From Methylibium sp965279545 (GTDB lineage: Bacteria > Pseudomonadota > Gammaproteobacteria > Burkholderiales > Burkholderiaceae_C), in contig NZ_OZ257250.1 of NCBI RefSeq assembly GCF_965279545.1, positions 3,348,001 to 3,412,000 on the forward strand: a stretch of DNA of 64,000 nt, given 5' to 3'. The notes beneath the pieces are model-generated. The model made no database searches. It was not told where the DNA came from and worked only from the letters and a program-made list of their open reading frames with translations. Below, one piece after another: positions 1 to 7,844 of the stretch. The position numbers and the translations under genes were made by a program. Numbering within the stretch: the stretch's first letter is position 1; every line of letters begins with the position of its first letter.

Positions 1-585
1 CGGCGCACTGGCGTGGGCACGCAGATCGACTGCTCGATGCTCGGTTGCATGCTGGGCATCTCGGCACTGCAGATCAGCGAGTACTTCGGCACCGGCCGTG
101 CACCGCAGCGGCTCGGCTCGGCCCACCCGCGCAATGCGCCCTACCAGGCCTTCGAGGGCAGCGACAAGCCCTTCGTGATCGCCGCCGGCAACGACAAGCT
201 GTGGGGCGAGGTCTGCACGGCGGTGGACCTGCCGCAGCTTCAGGAAGACCCGCGCTTCGTGACACAGACCCTGCGTGCGGCCAACCAGCACGAGCTCGCC
301 GCGCTGTTGCAGCCGCACTTCGCGCGCCGCAGCGCGGCCGACTGGCTGGCCGAGTTCGACCGGCGCGGCGTGCCCTGCGCGCCGATCAACGACTTCGCCG
401 ACATCCTGGCCGACCCGCACGTCAAGGAGCGCGGCTGGGTCGCCGAGCTCGAGCTGCCCAACGGCCTGAAGACGCCGACGATCGGCTTTCCGGTGCACAT
501 CGCGGGCTATGAGTTCTCCGTCGACGCCCGCCCGCCGCGGCTGGGCGAGCACACCGAGGCGGTGGCCCGGGAGTGGCTGCGATGA
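1..585 (+). CDS. CaiB/BaiF-type (class III) CoA-transferase, C-terminal part
   Basis: The reading frame is open from the first base, so the 5' part of the gene lies outside the window and about 194 residues remain. Class III CoA-transferases move CoA between acyl groups through an aspartyl-CoA intermediate. The fragment matches the C-terminal half of the family: a small domain with a 'FVIAAGNDKLW' stretch, then 'DPRF', a 'GVPCAPIND' turn and a terminal 'PPRLGEHTEAV' segment, all typical of CaiB/BaiF/Frc proteins. The catalytic Asp lies upstream and cannot be checked. The stop overlaps the next start (ATGA), so it is translationally coupled to an enoyl-CoA hydratase homologue. This points to catabolism of an acyl-CoA. 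The substrate cannot be read from the sequence. Confidence 0.9.
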   Translation, partial: RRTGVGTQIDCSMLGCMLGISALQISEYFGTGRAPQRLGSAHPRNAPYQAFEGSDKPFVIAAGNDKLWGEVCTAVDLPQLQEDPRFVTQTLRAANQHELAALLQPHFARRSAADWLAEFDRRGVPCAPINDFADILADPHVKERGWVAELELPNGLKTPTIGFPVHIAGYEFSVDARPPRLGEHTEAVAREWLR

Positions 586-1304
586 ACGAGTTCGCGCTGC
601 TGTCGCCGCCCACGGCCGAGGGCGTGCGCACGCTGAGCCTCAACCGCCCCGACAAGGCCAATGCCTTGTCGGCGGCGCTGGTCGATCACCTGCACGCCAG
701 CCTCGATGCGATCGGTCCCGAGACGCTGGCGCTGGTGATCCGCGGCGAGGGCCGGACTTTCTGCGCGGGCTTCGATCTCACCGGCCACGAACAGTCGTCG
801 GAAGGCGACCTGTTGCTGCGCTTCGTGCGCATCAACGAGCTGCTCGCGCGACTGCGCCAGGCGCGCTTCCTCACCATCGCCTGGGTGGCCGGCGCAGCCT
901 TCGGCGCCGGCGCCGACATCGCCTGCTCGTGCGCCGTGCGCATCGGCACGTCCGCGGCGCGGTTCAGGTTTCCCGGCTTCCAGTTCGGCGTGGCCCTCGG
1001 GACGCGGCGACTCGCGACCCTCGTCGGCGCGGAACGCGCCCGCGCCATGCTGCTGCACAACGAGGAACTGGATGCCGCGGCGGCGCTGGACTGCGGGCTG
1101 CTCACCGAACTCATCGACGGCGCCAGGCCCGAAGAACGGGTCGACGCCCTGATGCAGTCGACGCGCAAGCTGGACGCGGCCGGCCTGCGCACGCTGCTCG
1201 CGCTGACCGATGCCGACACCGCCAACCACGACCTGGCGGACCTGGTGCGCAGCGTCGCACGGCATGGCCTGCACGCCCGGATCGCGGCCTACCGGCGCGC
1301 CTGA
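582..1304 (+). CDS. enoyl-CoA hydratase/isomerase family protein
   Basis: A 240-residue crotonase-fold protein predicted to act on a CoA thioester (hydration, isomerisation or a related reaction). The two oxyanion-hole regions are visible: 'CAGFDLTG' near residue 63 and 'GAAFGAGADIA' near residue 105. The usual catalytic Glu of hydratases in the second region is not obvious, because 'GVALGTRRLATLVG' replaces the common GxxPxxGG form. The exact reaction is therefore open. The ATG at 582 overlaps the upstream CoA-transferase stop; a GTG at 573 in the same frame is an alternative start. Length is slightly below the family's usual 255-265 residues. Confidence 0.85.
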   Translation: MNEFALLSPPTAEGVRTLSLNRPDKANALSAALVDHLHASLDAIGPETLALVIRGEGRTFCAGFDLTGHEQSSEGDLLLRFVRINELLARLRQARFLTIAWVAGAAFGAGADIACSCAVRIGTSAARFRFPGFQFGVALGTRRLATLVGAERARAMLLHNEELDAAAALDCGLLTELIDGARPEERVDALMQSTRKLDAAGLRTLLALTDADTANHDLADLVRSVARHGLHARIAAYRRA

Positions 1305-1361
1305 GTCCGCAGGGCGCGGCAGTCTTTGACCCCAACGCGGCGCAGCGCCGATCGCCGCTCC

Positions 1362-1376
1362 TAAACTGCCGCCATG
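1362..1376 (+). promoter_or_regulatory. -10-like hexamer directly upstream of the EamA-type ATG
   Basis: TAAACT at 1362-1367 is followed by six bases and the ATG at 1374. This spacing would place transcription initiation at or next to the start codon. No good -35 is seen at the normal distance, and there is no Shine-Dalgarno sequence. The same layout recurs upstream of the tetR, rlmJ and recG genes. Confidence 0.4.
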
Positions 1377-2279
1377 CCGCTCTCGCATCTCCTGCTCGCC
1401 CTGGCCGTGGTCGCGGTCTGGGGCACCAATTTCGTCGTCATCAAGTGGGGCCTGGCGGAACTGCCGCCGCTGCTGTTCACGACCCTGCGCTTCTCGCTGT
1501 CGGCCTTTCCGCTGCTGCTGTTCATCAAGCGCCCGGCCGTGCCGTGGCGCAAGCTCGCCGGCTTCGGCGCGCTGCACGGCCTGGGCCTGTTCGGGCTGAT
1601 GCTGTATGCGATGCGCGCCGACATCTCGCCGGGGCTCGCCTCGCTGGTGATCCAGACGCAGGTGTTCTTCACCATCGTGCTGGCGATGCTGCTCGACGGC
1701 GAGCGGCCGCGGCCGGTGCAGGCGCTGGCGCTGGGGCTCGCGGTCGCCGGCATGGCGCTGATCGCCGGGCATATCGACCAGCACAGCATCACCGCGCTGG
1801 GCCTCGCGCTGGTGCTCACCGCGGCGCTGTGCTGGGCCGGCGCCAACATGGTCGCCAAGTCGGTCGGCCGGGTCGACATGCTGGGCTTCATGGTCTGGAT
1901 CAGCGTGTTCGCCGCGCCGGCGCTGGCCGTGCTGAGCCTGTTGATCGAGGGCCCGGCCCGCATCGCCGCGAGCCTGTCGCAGGCGAGCGCGGGCGCCTGG
2001 GCCGCGGTGGCCTGGCAGGCGCTGGGCAACACGCTGTTCGGCTACGGGGCCTGGAACTGGCTGCTGGCACGCCATCCGGCCGCGACGGTGGCGCCGGCCG
2101 CGCTGCTGGTGCCGGTGTTCGGCATGGCCGCCTCGTCGCTGCTGCTCGGCGAGAGCCTGCCGGGCTGGAAGCTGGGTGCCACCGCGCTAGTGCTGGGGGG
2201 CCTGGCGCTGAACACGCTGGCCAGCCGCGCCACGCGCACGGCCGCCACGGCCCGACCGTTCACCGAATCGGTCTCCTGA
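1374..2279 (+). CDS. EamA/DMT family transporter
   Basis: A 301-residue integral membrane protein with about ten hydrophobic helices arranged as two EamA repeats (roughly residues 5-135 and 140-285). It begins with the family's typical 'AVVAVWGTNFVVIKWGL' helix. It resembles the E. coli EamA (YdeD) cysteine/O-acetylserine exporter subgroup in length and in the second-repeat 'GYGAWNWLL' segment. The likely role is export of an amino acid or metabolite across the inner membrane; the substrate is not determined. No Shine-Dalgarno sequence precedes the ATG, but a -10-like hexamer lies six bases before it. The glutathione S-transferase gene follows after 7 bases and is probably co-transcribed. Confidence 0.9.
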   Translation: MPLSHLLLALAVVAVWGTNFVVIKWGLAELPPLLFTTLRFSLSAFPLLLFIKRPAVPWRKLAGFGALHGLGLFGLMLYAMRADISPGLASLVIQTQVFFTIVLAMLLDGERPRPVQALALGLAVAGMALIAGHIDQHSITALGLALVLTAALCWAGANMVAKSVGRVDMLGFMVWISVFAAPALAVLSLLIEGPARIAASLSQASAGAWAAVAWQALGNTLFGYGAWNWLLARHPAATVAPAALLVPVFGMAASSLLLGESLPGWKLGATALVLGGLALNTLASRATRTAATARPFTESVS

Positions 2280-2286
2280 GGAGGCG

Positions 2287-2940
2287 ATGACGATGATCGA
2301 ACTGCACCACGCGCCCAGCACCGCGGCGATGGCGCCGCACATCCTGCTGACCGAGATCGGCGTGCCCTTCGTGCTGCGGCCGGTCGACACGGCCGCGCAG
2401 GCCCACCGCTCGCCGGTCTATCTGGCGCTCAATCCGAACGGCCGCGTGCCGGTGCTGGTCGACGGCGACCTGGTGCTGTACGAGAGCGCGGCGATCTGCC
2501 TGCACCTGGCCGACCGACATCCGCAAGCCGGGCTGGCGCCGCCACTGGGCAGTGACGAGCGCGCGCACTTCTACAAGTGGCTGATGTGGTTGACGAACAC
2601 GCTGCAGGCGACGCTGTTGGTGTTCTTCTACCCCGAGCGCTGGCTCACCGACGGCAACGACGCGGGCGCGGCCGAGCTCAAGACCTGCGCCGAGGGCCGC
2701 ACCGGCGCGCTGCTCGATCTGCTCGAGGCCGAACTGCAGCGCCATGGCGGGCCGTGGCTGCTGGGCGCGCGCTACAGCGCGGTCGATGCCTATGCGCTGA
2801 TGCTGTGCCGCTGGACGCGGCATTTCGCGCATCCGGCCCGCGCGCGGCCCGCGCTGGCCGCCTACCTGCAGCGTGTGCTGGACCGACCCGCGGTGCGGCA
2901 GGTGTTCGAGCGCGAGGGACTGGCTCACCCCTGGGTCTGA
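2287..2940 (+). CDS. glutathione S-transferase family protein
   Basis: A 217-residue soluble GST. The N-terminal thioredoxin-fold domain (about residues 1-80) contains 'VPVLVDGDLVLYESAAI', with the cis-Pro (first VP) and the Glu-Ser pair that binds the glutathione gamma-glutamyl group. The C-terminal all-helical domain contains 'YSAVDAYALML', the conserved N-capping Asp region. A strong ribosome-binding site (GAGGAG at 2278-2283) precedes ATG codons at 2287 and 2293. Genes of this type often serve in detoxification or stress responses; the substrate is unknown. It is convergent with the aminotransferase gene. Confidence 0.9.
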   Translation: MTMIELHHAPSTAAMAPHILLTEIGVPFVLRPVDTAAQAHRSPVYLALNPNGRVPVLVDGDLVLYESAAICLHLADRHPQAGLAPPLGSDERAHFYKWLMWLTNTLQATLLVFFYPERWLTDGNDAGAAELKTCAEGRTGALLDLLEAELQRHGGPWLLGARYSAVDAYALMLCRWTRHFAHPARARPALAAYLQRVLDRPAVRQVFEREGLAHPWV

Positions 2941-3055
2941 CCCACTCGCCCGGCCGCGCGATGCAAAGGCATCGACCTGCGCGCTGCGCGCGCTCGGAAA
3001 ACCGACAGGGACGCCGGGTGCCGGACGACGGCGCACCACCGATCGGCGCGTCGCG

Positions 3056-4252
3056 TCAGCCGCCCAGCACCGCTGCCATGGCCTGCGCCACGGTCTGCAC
3101 GTTGCCGGTGTTCAGCCCGGCCACGCACATGCGCCCCGAGCGCACCAGGTAGACCGCATACCGTTCGCGCAGCACGTCGACCTGCGCCGCGCTCAGGCCG
3201 GTGTAGCTGAACATGCCACGCTGGCTCAGGAAGTAGCCGAAGTCGCGCGCCGGCAGTCTGGCCGTGAGCGCGGCGTGCAGCGCACGGCGCATCGCGAGGA
3301 TGCGCTCGCGCATCGCGGTGAGCTCGCCTTCCCATTGCGCGCGCAGCGCCGGCTCACCGAGCACCAGCGCCGCGAGCTGGCCGCCATGGATGGGCGGGCT
3401 GGAGTAGTTGCGGCGCACCGTGGCCCTGAGCTGGCCGAGCACGTTCTCGGCCTGCGCGGCGTCGGGACAGACGACGCTGAGCGCGCCGACGCGCTCGCCG
3501 TACAGGCTCATGCTCTTGCTGAAGGAGTTGGCGACGAAGAAGCTCAGGCCGGCCGATGCGAGGGTGCGCACCGCGAACGCGTCGGCCTCGATGCCGTCAC
3601 CGAAGCCCTGATATGCGAGGTCGAGATAGGGCAGCAACTGCCGCTCGCGCAGCACCGGGATCAGCGCCTCCCACTGCGCGGCGCCGAGGTCGACGCCGGT
3701 CGGGTTGTGGCAGCAGGCATGCAGCAGCACGATGCTCTTGGGCGGCAGGCCGCGCAGCGCGGCCAGCATGGCGTCGAACTCCAGGCCACCGGTCACCGGG
3801 TCGTAGTACGGATAGGTGTTCACCGTCAGGCCCGCGCCCTCGAACATCGCGCGGTGGTTGTCCCAGGTCGGCTCGCTGACCCACACCGCGCTGCCCGGGA
3901 AATAGCGAGCGATGAAGTCGGCGCCGACCTTGAGCCCGCCGCTGGAGCCGACCGACTGGATGGTCGCGACGCGGCGGCTCGCCAGCGCCTCGTGGTCGGC
4001 GCCGAACAACAGGGCCTGCACGGCGCTGCGCAGATTGGCCGCGCCCTCGATCGGCAGGTAGGACTTGCTGCCGCCGCGCGCCAGCAGCTCGGCCTCGGCG
4101 CGCTGCACCGAGCCCAGCACCGGGATGCGGCCGGCGTCGTCGAAGTAGATGCCGATGCTGAGGTTGACCTTGCTCGCGCGCGGGTCCTTCTGGAAGTCTT
4201 CGTTGAGACTGAGGATCGGGTCGCCCGGATAGGCTTCGACGTGCTGGAACAT
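3056..4252 (-). CDS. tyrB: aromatic amino acid / aspartate aminotransferase (class I, TyrB/AspC type)
   Basis: A 398-residue fold-type I PLP enzyme, the usual length of the family, transferring amino groups between aspartate or aromatic amino acids and 2-oxo acids. Visible signatures are the start 'MFQHVEAYPGDPILSL', the 'HNPTG' turn near residue 182 (PLP/substrate contacts), 'DLAYQGFGDG', and the Schiff-base lysine K246 in 'NSFSKSMSLYGERVG'. The C-terminal 'GRMCVAGLN' holds the Arg that binds the substrate carboxylate. The start was set at the ATG at 4252, where family similarity begins; the open frame continues upstream without similarity. TyrB versus AspC specificity cannot be settled from sequence alone. 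Confidence 0.9.
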   Translation of the reverse strand: MFQHVEAYPGDPILSLNEDFQKDPRASKVNLSIGIYFDDAGRIPVLGSVQRAEAELLARGGSKSYLPIEGAANLRSAVQALLFGADHEALASRRVATIQSVGSSGGLKVGADFIARYFPGSAVWVSEPTWDNHRAMFEGAGLTVNTYPYYDPVTGGLEFDAMLAALRGLPPKSIVLLHACCHNPTGVDLGAAQWEALIPVLRERQLLPYLDLAYQGFGDGIEADAFAVRTLASAGLSFFVANSFSKSMSLYGERVGALSVVCPDAAQAENVLGQLRATVRRNYSSPPIHGGQLAALVLGEPALRAQWEGELTAMRERILAMRRALHAALTARLPARDFGYFLSQRGMFSYTGLSAAQVDVLRERYAVYLVRSGRMCVAGLNTGNVQTVAQAMAAVLGG

Positions 4253-4601
4253 GGCGGTATGGCGCGCAGGGAGGGGAGCCGGATTATCGAGGCAGGCCTG
4301 CCGTCTCCGAACAAACCCTGAGTCGGTTGCGTCGTCGCGCTTCATCGCGGAGCACCAGCACGGCACAGCTTGCGCCGGGCAGGAGACTGTGCGTTGACGG
4401 AAATCGTCACCTGCCGGGCTCGCATCCACAGCGGTGTCTCGTGTTCGTGCGTTTCTGGACGCCGCGGCGAAGGTTTTCGTACCGTGCACCGCAGCATGCC
4501 GGTTGTGGCCCTGCACTTGCAACAGGGCCGGACACAACAAGCCGCCCCGCTCGGCCGTGCCATCGGCACACCGGGACGACAAGCCACGAGGAGACATGCT
4601 C
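4253..4601. other. non-coding divergent intergenic region
   Basis: About 350 bases lie between the leftward aminotransferase gene and the rightward unknown gene. It presumably carries both promoters. I see no credible gene, strong hairpin or recognisable operator here; the open frames crossing it have no ribosome-binding site or family similarity. Confidence 0.6.
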
Positions 4602-5357
4602 ATGATGGGAGTCGACAAGTCGTTGCTGCGCCACCTGTTGCTGATCGACGGGCCGTGGGAAATCAGCGACTACCAGCTGGACCTTCGCAAACGCCGCTGC
4701 GACGTGTGGATCGGTCCGCAGGTCGAGCGCGGCTGGTTCGGTCGTCCGAAGAAGGGGGTTCCGGTGCGCGTGCAGCAGCACATGTGGCAGCACCTGTCGC
4801 TCGGGCCGGTGCGCTTCTTCCTGCATGTGTCGCTCCCGACGACCTCGGAGCTCGACAAGCTGCCGTGGATGGGCGACGTGGGTTTGCCCTTCACTGCTGC
4901 GCTGGCGCAGCAGGTGTTCGCCTTCTTCAACGAGGGGGTGTCGCTGCAGTCGATCTGCAGCCTGCTGAGGCTGTCGCTGAACGACGTGTGGCGCTACCGT
5001 TTCGCGCTCGACAACGGCCGCGCGCAGGTGCAGTCGGCGGAGGCCCCTGCGCGCCCGCAGGCCGCCCCCGCTGCGGCGTCCGCCGCCGTGGCTGCCGCGC
5101 CGCCGACCGAAACGCCGGGCAGCGCGGACACCGTGCCGGACGTGACCGACCCGATCTGGCTGCGACTGGTCAACGGCGACCTGCAGCTCGACATCCGCGT
5201 GCTGAGCCTGAAGCTGATGCTGACAAGGGTGCGCTCGCAGCTCGATCTGATCTCCGACGACGAAGTCCGGCTGCTGAAGCTGCGCGACCTGCACCGCTAT
5301 TTCGTGAAGAACGAGCGGGTGCTGTCGCACGAGCTGTCCCAACTGAAACTAGGATGA
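4602..5357 (+). CDS. conserved-looking protein of unknown function (251 aa)
   Basis: I do not recognise this family. The product has a folded-looking N-terminal part (residues 1-140) rich in Trp and aromatics ('LLIDGPWEISDYQLDLRKRR', 'MWQHLSL'). A Pro/Ala linker follows (about 145-170), then a second conserved-looking part ('DPIWLRLVNGDLQLDIRVL') and a charged helix at the C-terminus. There is no signal peptide or membrane segment. GAGGAG at 4588-4593 sits 8 nt before the ATG at 4602 and only 2 nt before the ATG at 4596, so 4602 is preferred. The next gene begins 4 nt after the stop, so the two form an operon. The segment 'GVSLQSICSLLRLSLNDVWR' resembles a helix-turn-helix, but this is weak. 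Confidence 0.8.
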   Translation: MMGVDKSLLRHLLLIDGPWEISDYQLDLRKRRCDVWIGPQVERGWFGRPKKGVPVRVQQHMWQHLSLGPVRFFLHVSLPTTSELDKLPWMGDVGLPFTAALAQQVFAFFNEGVSLQSICSLLRLSLNDVWRYRFALDNGRAQVQSAEAPARPQAAPAAASAAVAAAPPTETPGSADTVPDVTDPIWLRLVNGDLQLDIRVLSLKLMLTRVRSQLDLISDDEVRLLKLRDLHRYFVKNERVLSHELSQLKLG

Positions 5358-5361
5358 GGCC

Positions 5362-6381
5362 ATGACCGCACGACCTTCATCGTCGCTGCGCCCGGCGACC
5401 GGCGCCCTGATGTCCGTCGAGGAAGCCAGCGTGCTGCTGCGCAGCCGGGGCCACTACACGGTCGCCGGCGACGCGGCCCTGCTGCGCAAGCTGCCGCACG
5501 GCCAGTGGATCGGCGGCAGCATTCCCTACTTCATGGGCCAGGACGGCGGGCGCACGACGCGCGACCAGGTCTTCGTCACGCCCCTGCCCAGCGGCAGCCT
5601 CGAGTCGAGCATGCGCTGGTACGACGCCAAGAAGCTGCGCAACGTCTGCGTCGACGGGCCGGCGAACGGCTACTCGCTGATCATCATCCCGGCTTTCTCG
5701 GCGGTGCACTCGCAGTTCGCGCGCGAGGCGCCGCAGTACGAGGACATGTACCTGAAGCCGCTGCTGGGCTGGATCGCCGGCATCCACCTCGACGACCTGG
5801 GCAAGAACGCGCCGGTGGTCGTCAACGGCGAGACCGGCGAATTCGACGGCGAGCGTGCGCTGGTGATGCATGTGCCGCTGCCGGACGACCAGCTGGCGCG
5901 GCTCGACATCGTCAACCTGTTCGAGCAGGGCGACGGCGACCGCATCCGCTTCCCCGAGGCCGGCTTCCATGCCCACGAGTGCCTGATCAACGGCAAGCCG
6001 GTCAACTTCGCCGACTACCTGGCACGCAACAAGATCGACCCCCGCTGGCCGCTGGTGGCCAACTACTCGGGGGCGATGGTCAACGTGTCGTTCAAGGGCA
6101 TCGACGAGGCCGACCACCGCGTCGATTTCTACGCACCGGTGTTCGACGACATCGAGTACCGCTTCGCGAAGCCGATGGAGAACTACGAGCAGGCGCTGGT
6201 CGGCGCGCTGCCGGCCGACAGCGCGCAGGTGATCTGGAGCTGCAACTGCATCCTGAACTACCTGTACTCCGGCCTGGAGGGCAAGCGCACCGGCCCGATC
6301 ACCGGCCCGATGACCTTCGGCGAGGTGGCCTATCAGCTGCTCAACCAGACCATGGTCGTTCTGTCGATCGACCGCGGCTGA
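5362..6381 (+). CDS. conserved-looking protein of unknown function (339 aa)
   Basis: A 339-residue soluble protein with no signal peptide or transmembrane helix that I cannot assign to a family. Distinct stretches include 'LPHGQWIGGSIPYFMG' near residue 48, 'FPEAGFHAHECLINGKPVNF' near 195, and a Cys pair in 'IWSCNCILNYLYSGLEGKR' near 290. The last resembles the loop seen in FIST-type sensory domains, but the similarity is too weak for a call. It follows the previous gene after 4 nt with an AGGATGAGG ribosome-binding site overlapping that gene's stop, so the two products probably act together. A later ATG at about 5410 is an alternative start. A response regulator gene lies about 0.7 kb downstream. 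Confidence 0.8.
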   Translation: MTARPSSSLRPATGALMSVEEASVLLRSRGHYTVAGDAALLRKLPHGQWIGGSIPYFMGQDGGRTTRDQVFVTPLPSGSLESSMRWYDAKKLRNVCVDGPANGYSLIIIPAFSAVHSQFAREAPQYEDMYLKPLLGWIAGIHLDDLGKNAPVVVNGETGEFDGERALVMHVPLPDDQLARLDIVNLFEQGDGDRIRFPEAGFHAHECLINGKPVNFADYLARNKIDPRWPLVANYSGAMVNVSFKGIDEADHRVDFYAPVFDDIEYRFAKPMENYEQALVGALPADSAQVIWSCNCILNYLYSGLEGKRTGPITGPMTFGEVAYQLLNQTMVVLSIDRG

Positions 6382-6389
6382 GCGGAACC

Positions 6390-6875
6390 TCAGGCCGCGA
6401 GTGCGGCCTCGATGTCCTTTTTCAGGCTCTCGGGCTTGTCGGCGGGCGCGTAGCGCCTGATGACCCGACCGTCCTTGCCGACCAGGAACTTGGTGAAGTT
6501 CCACTTGATCGCCCGGGTGCCGAGCAGGCCCCTGGCCTCCTGGGTCAACCACTGGTAGAGCGGATGGGCCCGGGCCCCGTTCACCTCGATCTTGGCCATC
6601 ATCGGGAAGCTGACGCCGTGGTTCACCCGGCAGAAGCTCGCGATCTCCTCGTTGCTGCCGGGGTCCTGGGCACCGAACTCGTTGCTCGGAAAACCCAGCA
6701 CCGCCAGCCCCTTGTCGCCGTACGCCTTCCACAACGCCTCGAGACCACCGAACTGCGGCGTGAAGCCGCAGGCACTGGCGGTGTTGACGATCAGCAGCAC
6801 CTGGCCGCGGTAGCCTGCGAGCGAGACGGTCTCACCGCCGATCGTCCGGGCTTCGAAGTCGTGGACGGTGGTCAT
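6390..6875 (-). CDS. glutathione peroxidase (thiol, Cys type)
   Basis: A 161-residue glutathione peroxidase-family enzyme that reduces hydroperoxides using glutathione or thioredoxin. The catalytic Cys is C36 in 'VNTASACGFTPQ', where the animal enzymes have selenocysteine. 'GFPSNEFGAQDPGSNEEI' supplies the catalytic Gln, and 'KWNFTKFLVGKDG' the Trp/Asn region. There is no signal peptide, so it is probably cytoplasmic. The start was placed at the ATG at 6875 (MTTVHDF), where family similarity begins, although the frame is open to 6944. It is convergent with the preceding unknown gene pair, 8 bases apart. Confidence 0.92.
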   Translation of the reverse strand: MTTVHDFEARTIGGETVSLAGYRGQVLLIVNTASACGFTPQFGGLEALWKAYGDKGLAVLGFPSNEFGAQDPGSNEEIASFCRVNHGVSFPMMAKIEVNGARAHPLYQWLTQEARGLLGTRAIKWNFTKFLVGKDGRVIRRYAPADKPESLKKDIEAALAA

Positions 6876-7056
6876 GGCCGGGTGCCCTCGGATGGGTTTC
6901 GCTCGAATGGAAAGACCGATGCTAGTCCACTGCATCAGCGGCAAGGGTGGTGGGGGCGGGCGGCACCTCGGCTAGCTTGGGATTGACGGGCCTGCCGGCG
7001 CAGCTGAGCATGCAGTGCATGACCGAACCGCCATGTCCGCGACCCAGGAGCTGCCC

Positions 7057-7827
7057 GTGACCCCACGCTACCGTGTAGCGCTGGTGGGGTTCAGCCCCTT
7101 CGAACAGCAGGCGCTCGAGAGCTATTTCAGGCTCGCCGGCGGTCAGTCGCCGGCCTTCGAGCCCGCGCCGTCGCTCGGGGACAGCGATTTCTGCGTCGTC
7201 GACGGCGACCGGCCGGCCGCCGTCGAGGAAGTGCGTGCTGCCGGCCGGATGGACGGGGCCGTGTTCATCGGCCAGCAGGTACCGGCGGGCGCCGTGATGC
7301 ACCTGCACCGCCCGATCGACGCGCGGCAGGTGGCGCGCGCCCTCGAGACCTTGATGCTGGCCCGTCAGGCGGTGGCCGACCCCTACGCTCCCCGGCCCGC
7401 GGCGGTGCGCCCCGCCAAGAAGTTGCGTCCCGTCGCCGAGGCGCACTTCGACATCGACGTGCTCGTGGTCGACGACACCGACATCGCGCGCCGCTTCCTG
7501 CAGGTGCAGCTCGAGAAGTTCGGCTGCCGCGTCACGGTGGCGGCCAGCGCCGAGGAGGCGCTGGCGAAGATTGCGCAGGCGCGCTTCCGTGTCGTCTTCG
7601 GCGACGTGCAGATGCAGGACATGGACGGCCTGGCGCTGTGCCAGCAGATCAAGCAGCGCCGCAAGGGCGCACCGACCGTCGTGTTGATCAGTTCGCAGGT
7701 GACGCCCAGCGACCGCGTGCGCGCGACGATCGCCGGCGCCGATGGCTTCCTGGCCAAGCCGATCGACGCGAACGAGCTGGTCGCCGTGCTGCGCAGCTGC
7801 AGCAACCGGCGTCGGCGCGCGCGCTAG
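7057..7827 (+). CDS. response regulator with N-terminal receiver-like domain and C-terminal receiver
   Basis: A 256-residue signalling protein. The C-terminal receiver (about residues 130-250) is complete: acidic pair in 'VLVVDDTD', phosphoacceptor Asp in 'VVFGDVQMQDMDG', Ser in 'VVLISSQ' and Lys in 'FLAKPI'. The N-terminal 110 residues ('YRVALVGFSPFEQQALESYF...') look like a degenerate receiver with no acidic pocket. There is no DNA-binding or enzymatic output domain, so it probably acts by protein contact. The GTG at 7057 has an ideal ribosome-binding site (AGGAG at 7046-7050). An ATG at 7033 or GTG at 7015 would lengthen it by 8 or 14 residues without a ribosome-binding site. An HDOD protein and a hybrid kinase are encoded nearby. 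Confidence 0.87.
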   Translation: MTPRYRVALVGFSPFEQQALESYFRLAGGQSPAFEPAPSLGDSDFCVVDGDRPAAVEEVRAAGRMDGAVFIGQQVPAGAVMHLHRPIDARQVARALETLMLARQAVADPYAPRPAAVRPAKKLRPVAEAHFDIDVLVVDDTDIARRFLQVQLEKFGCRVTVAASAEEALAKIAQARFRVVFGDVQMQDMDGLALCQQIKQRRKGAPTVVLISSQVTPSDRVRATIAGADGFLAKPIDANELVAVLRSCSNRRRRAR

Positions 7828-7844
7828 CGCGGCGCCGGCGCGGG

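Noticed and set aside
6390..6875. Selenocysteine glutathione peroxidase
   Set aside because: The catalytic residue is encoded as Cys (C36) and no in-frame TGA is present.
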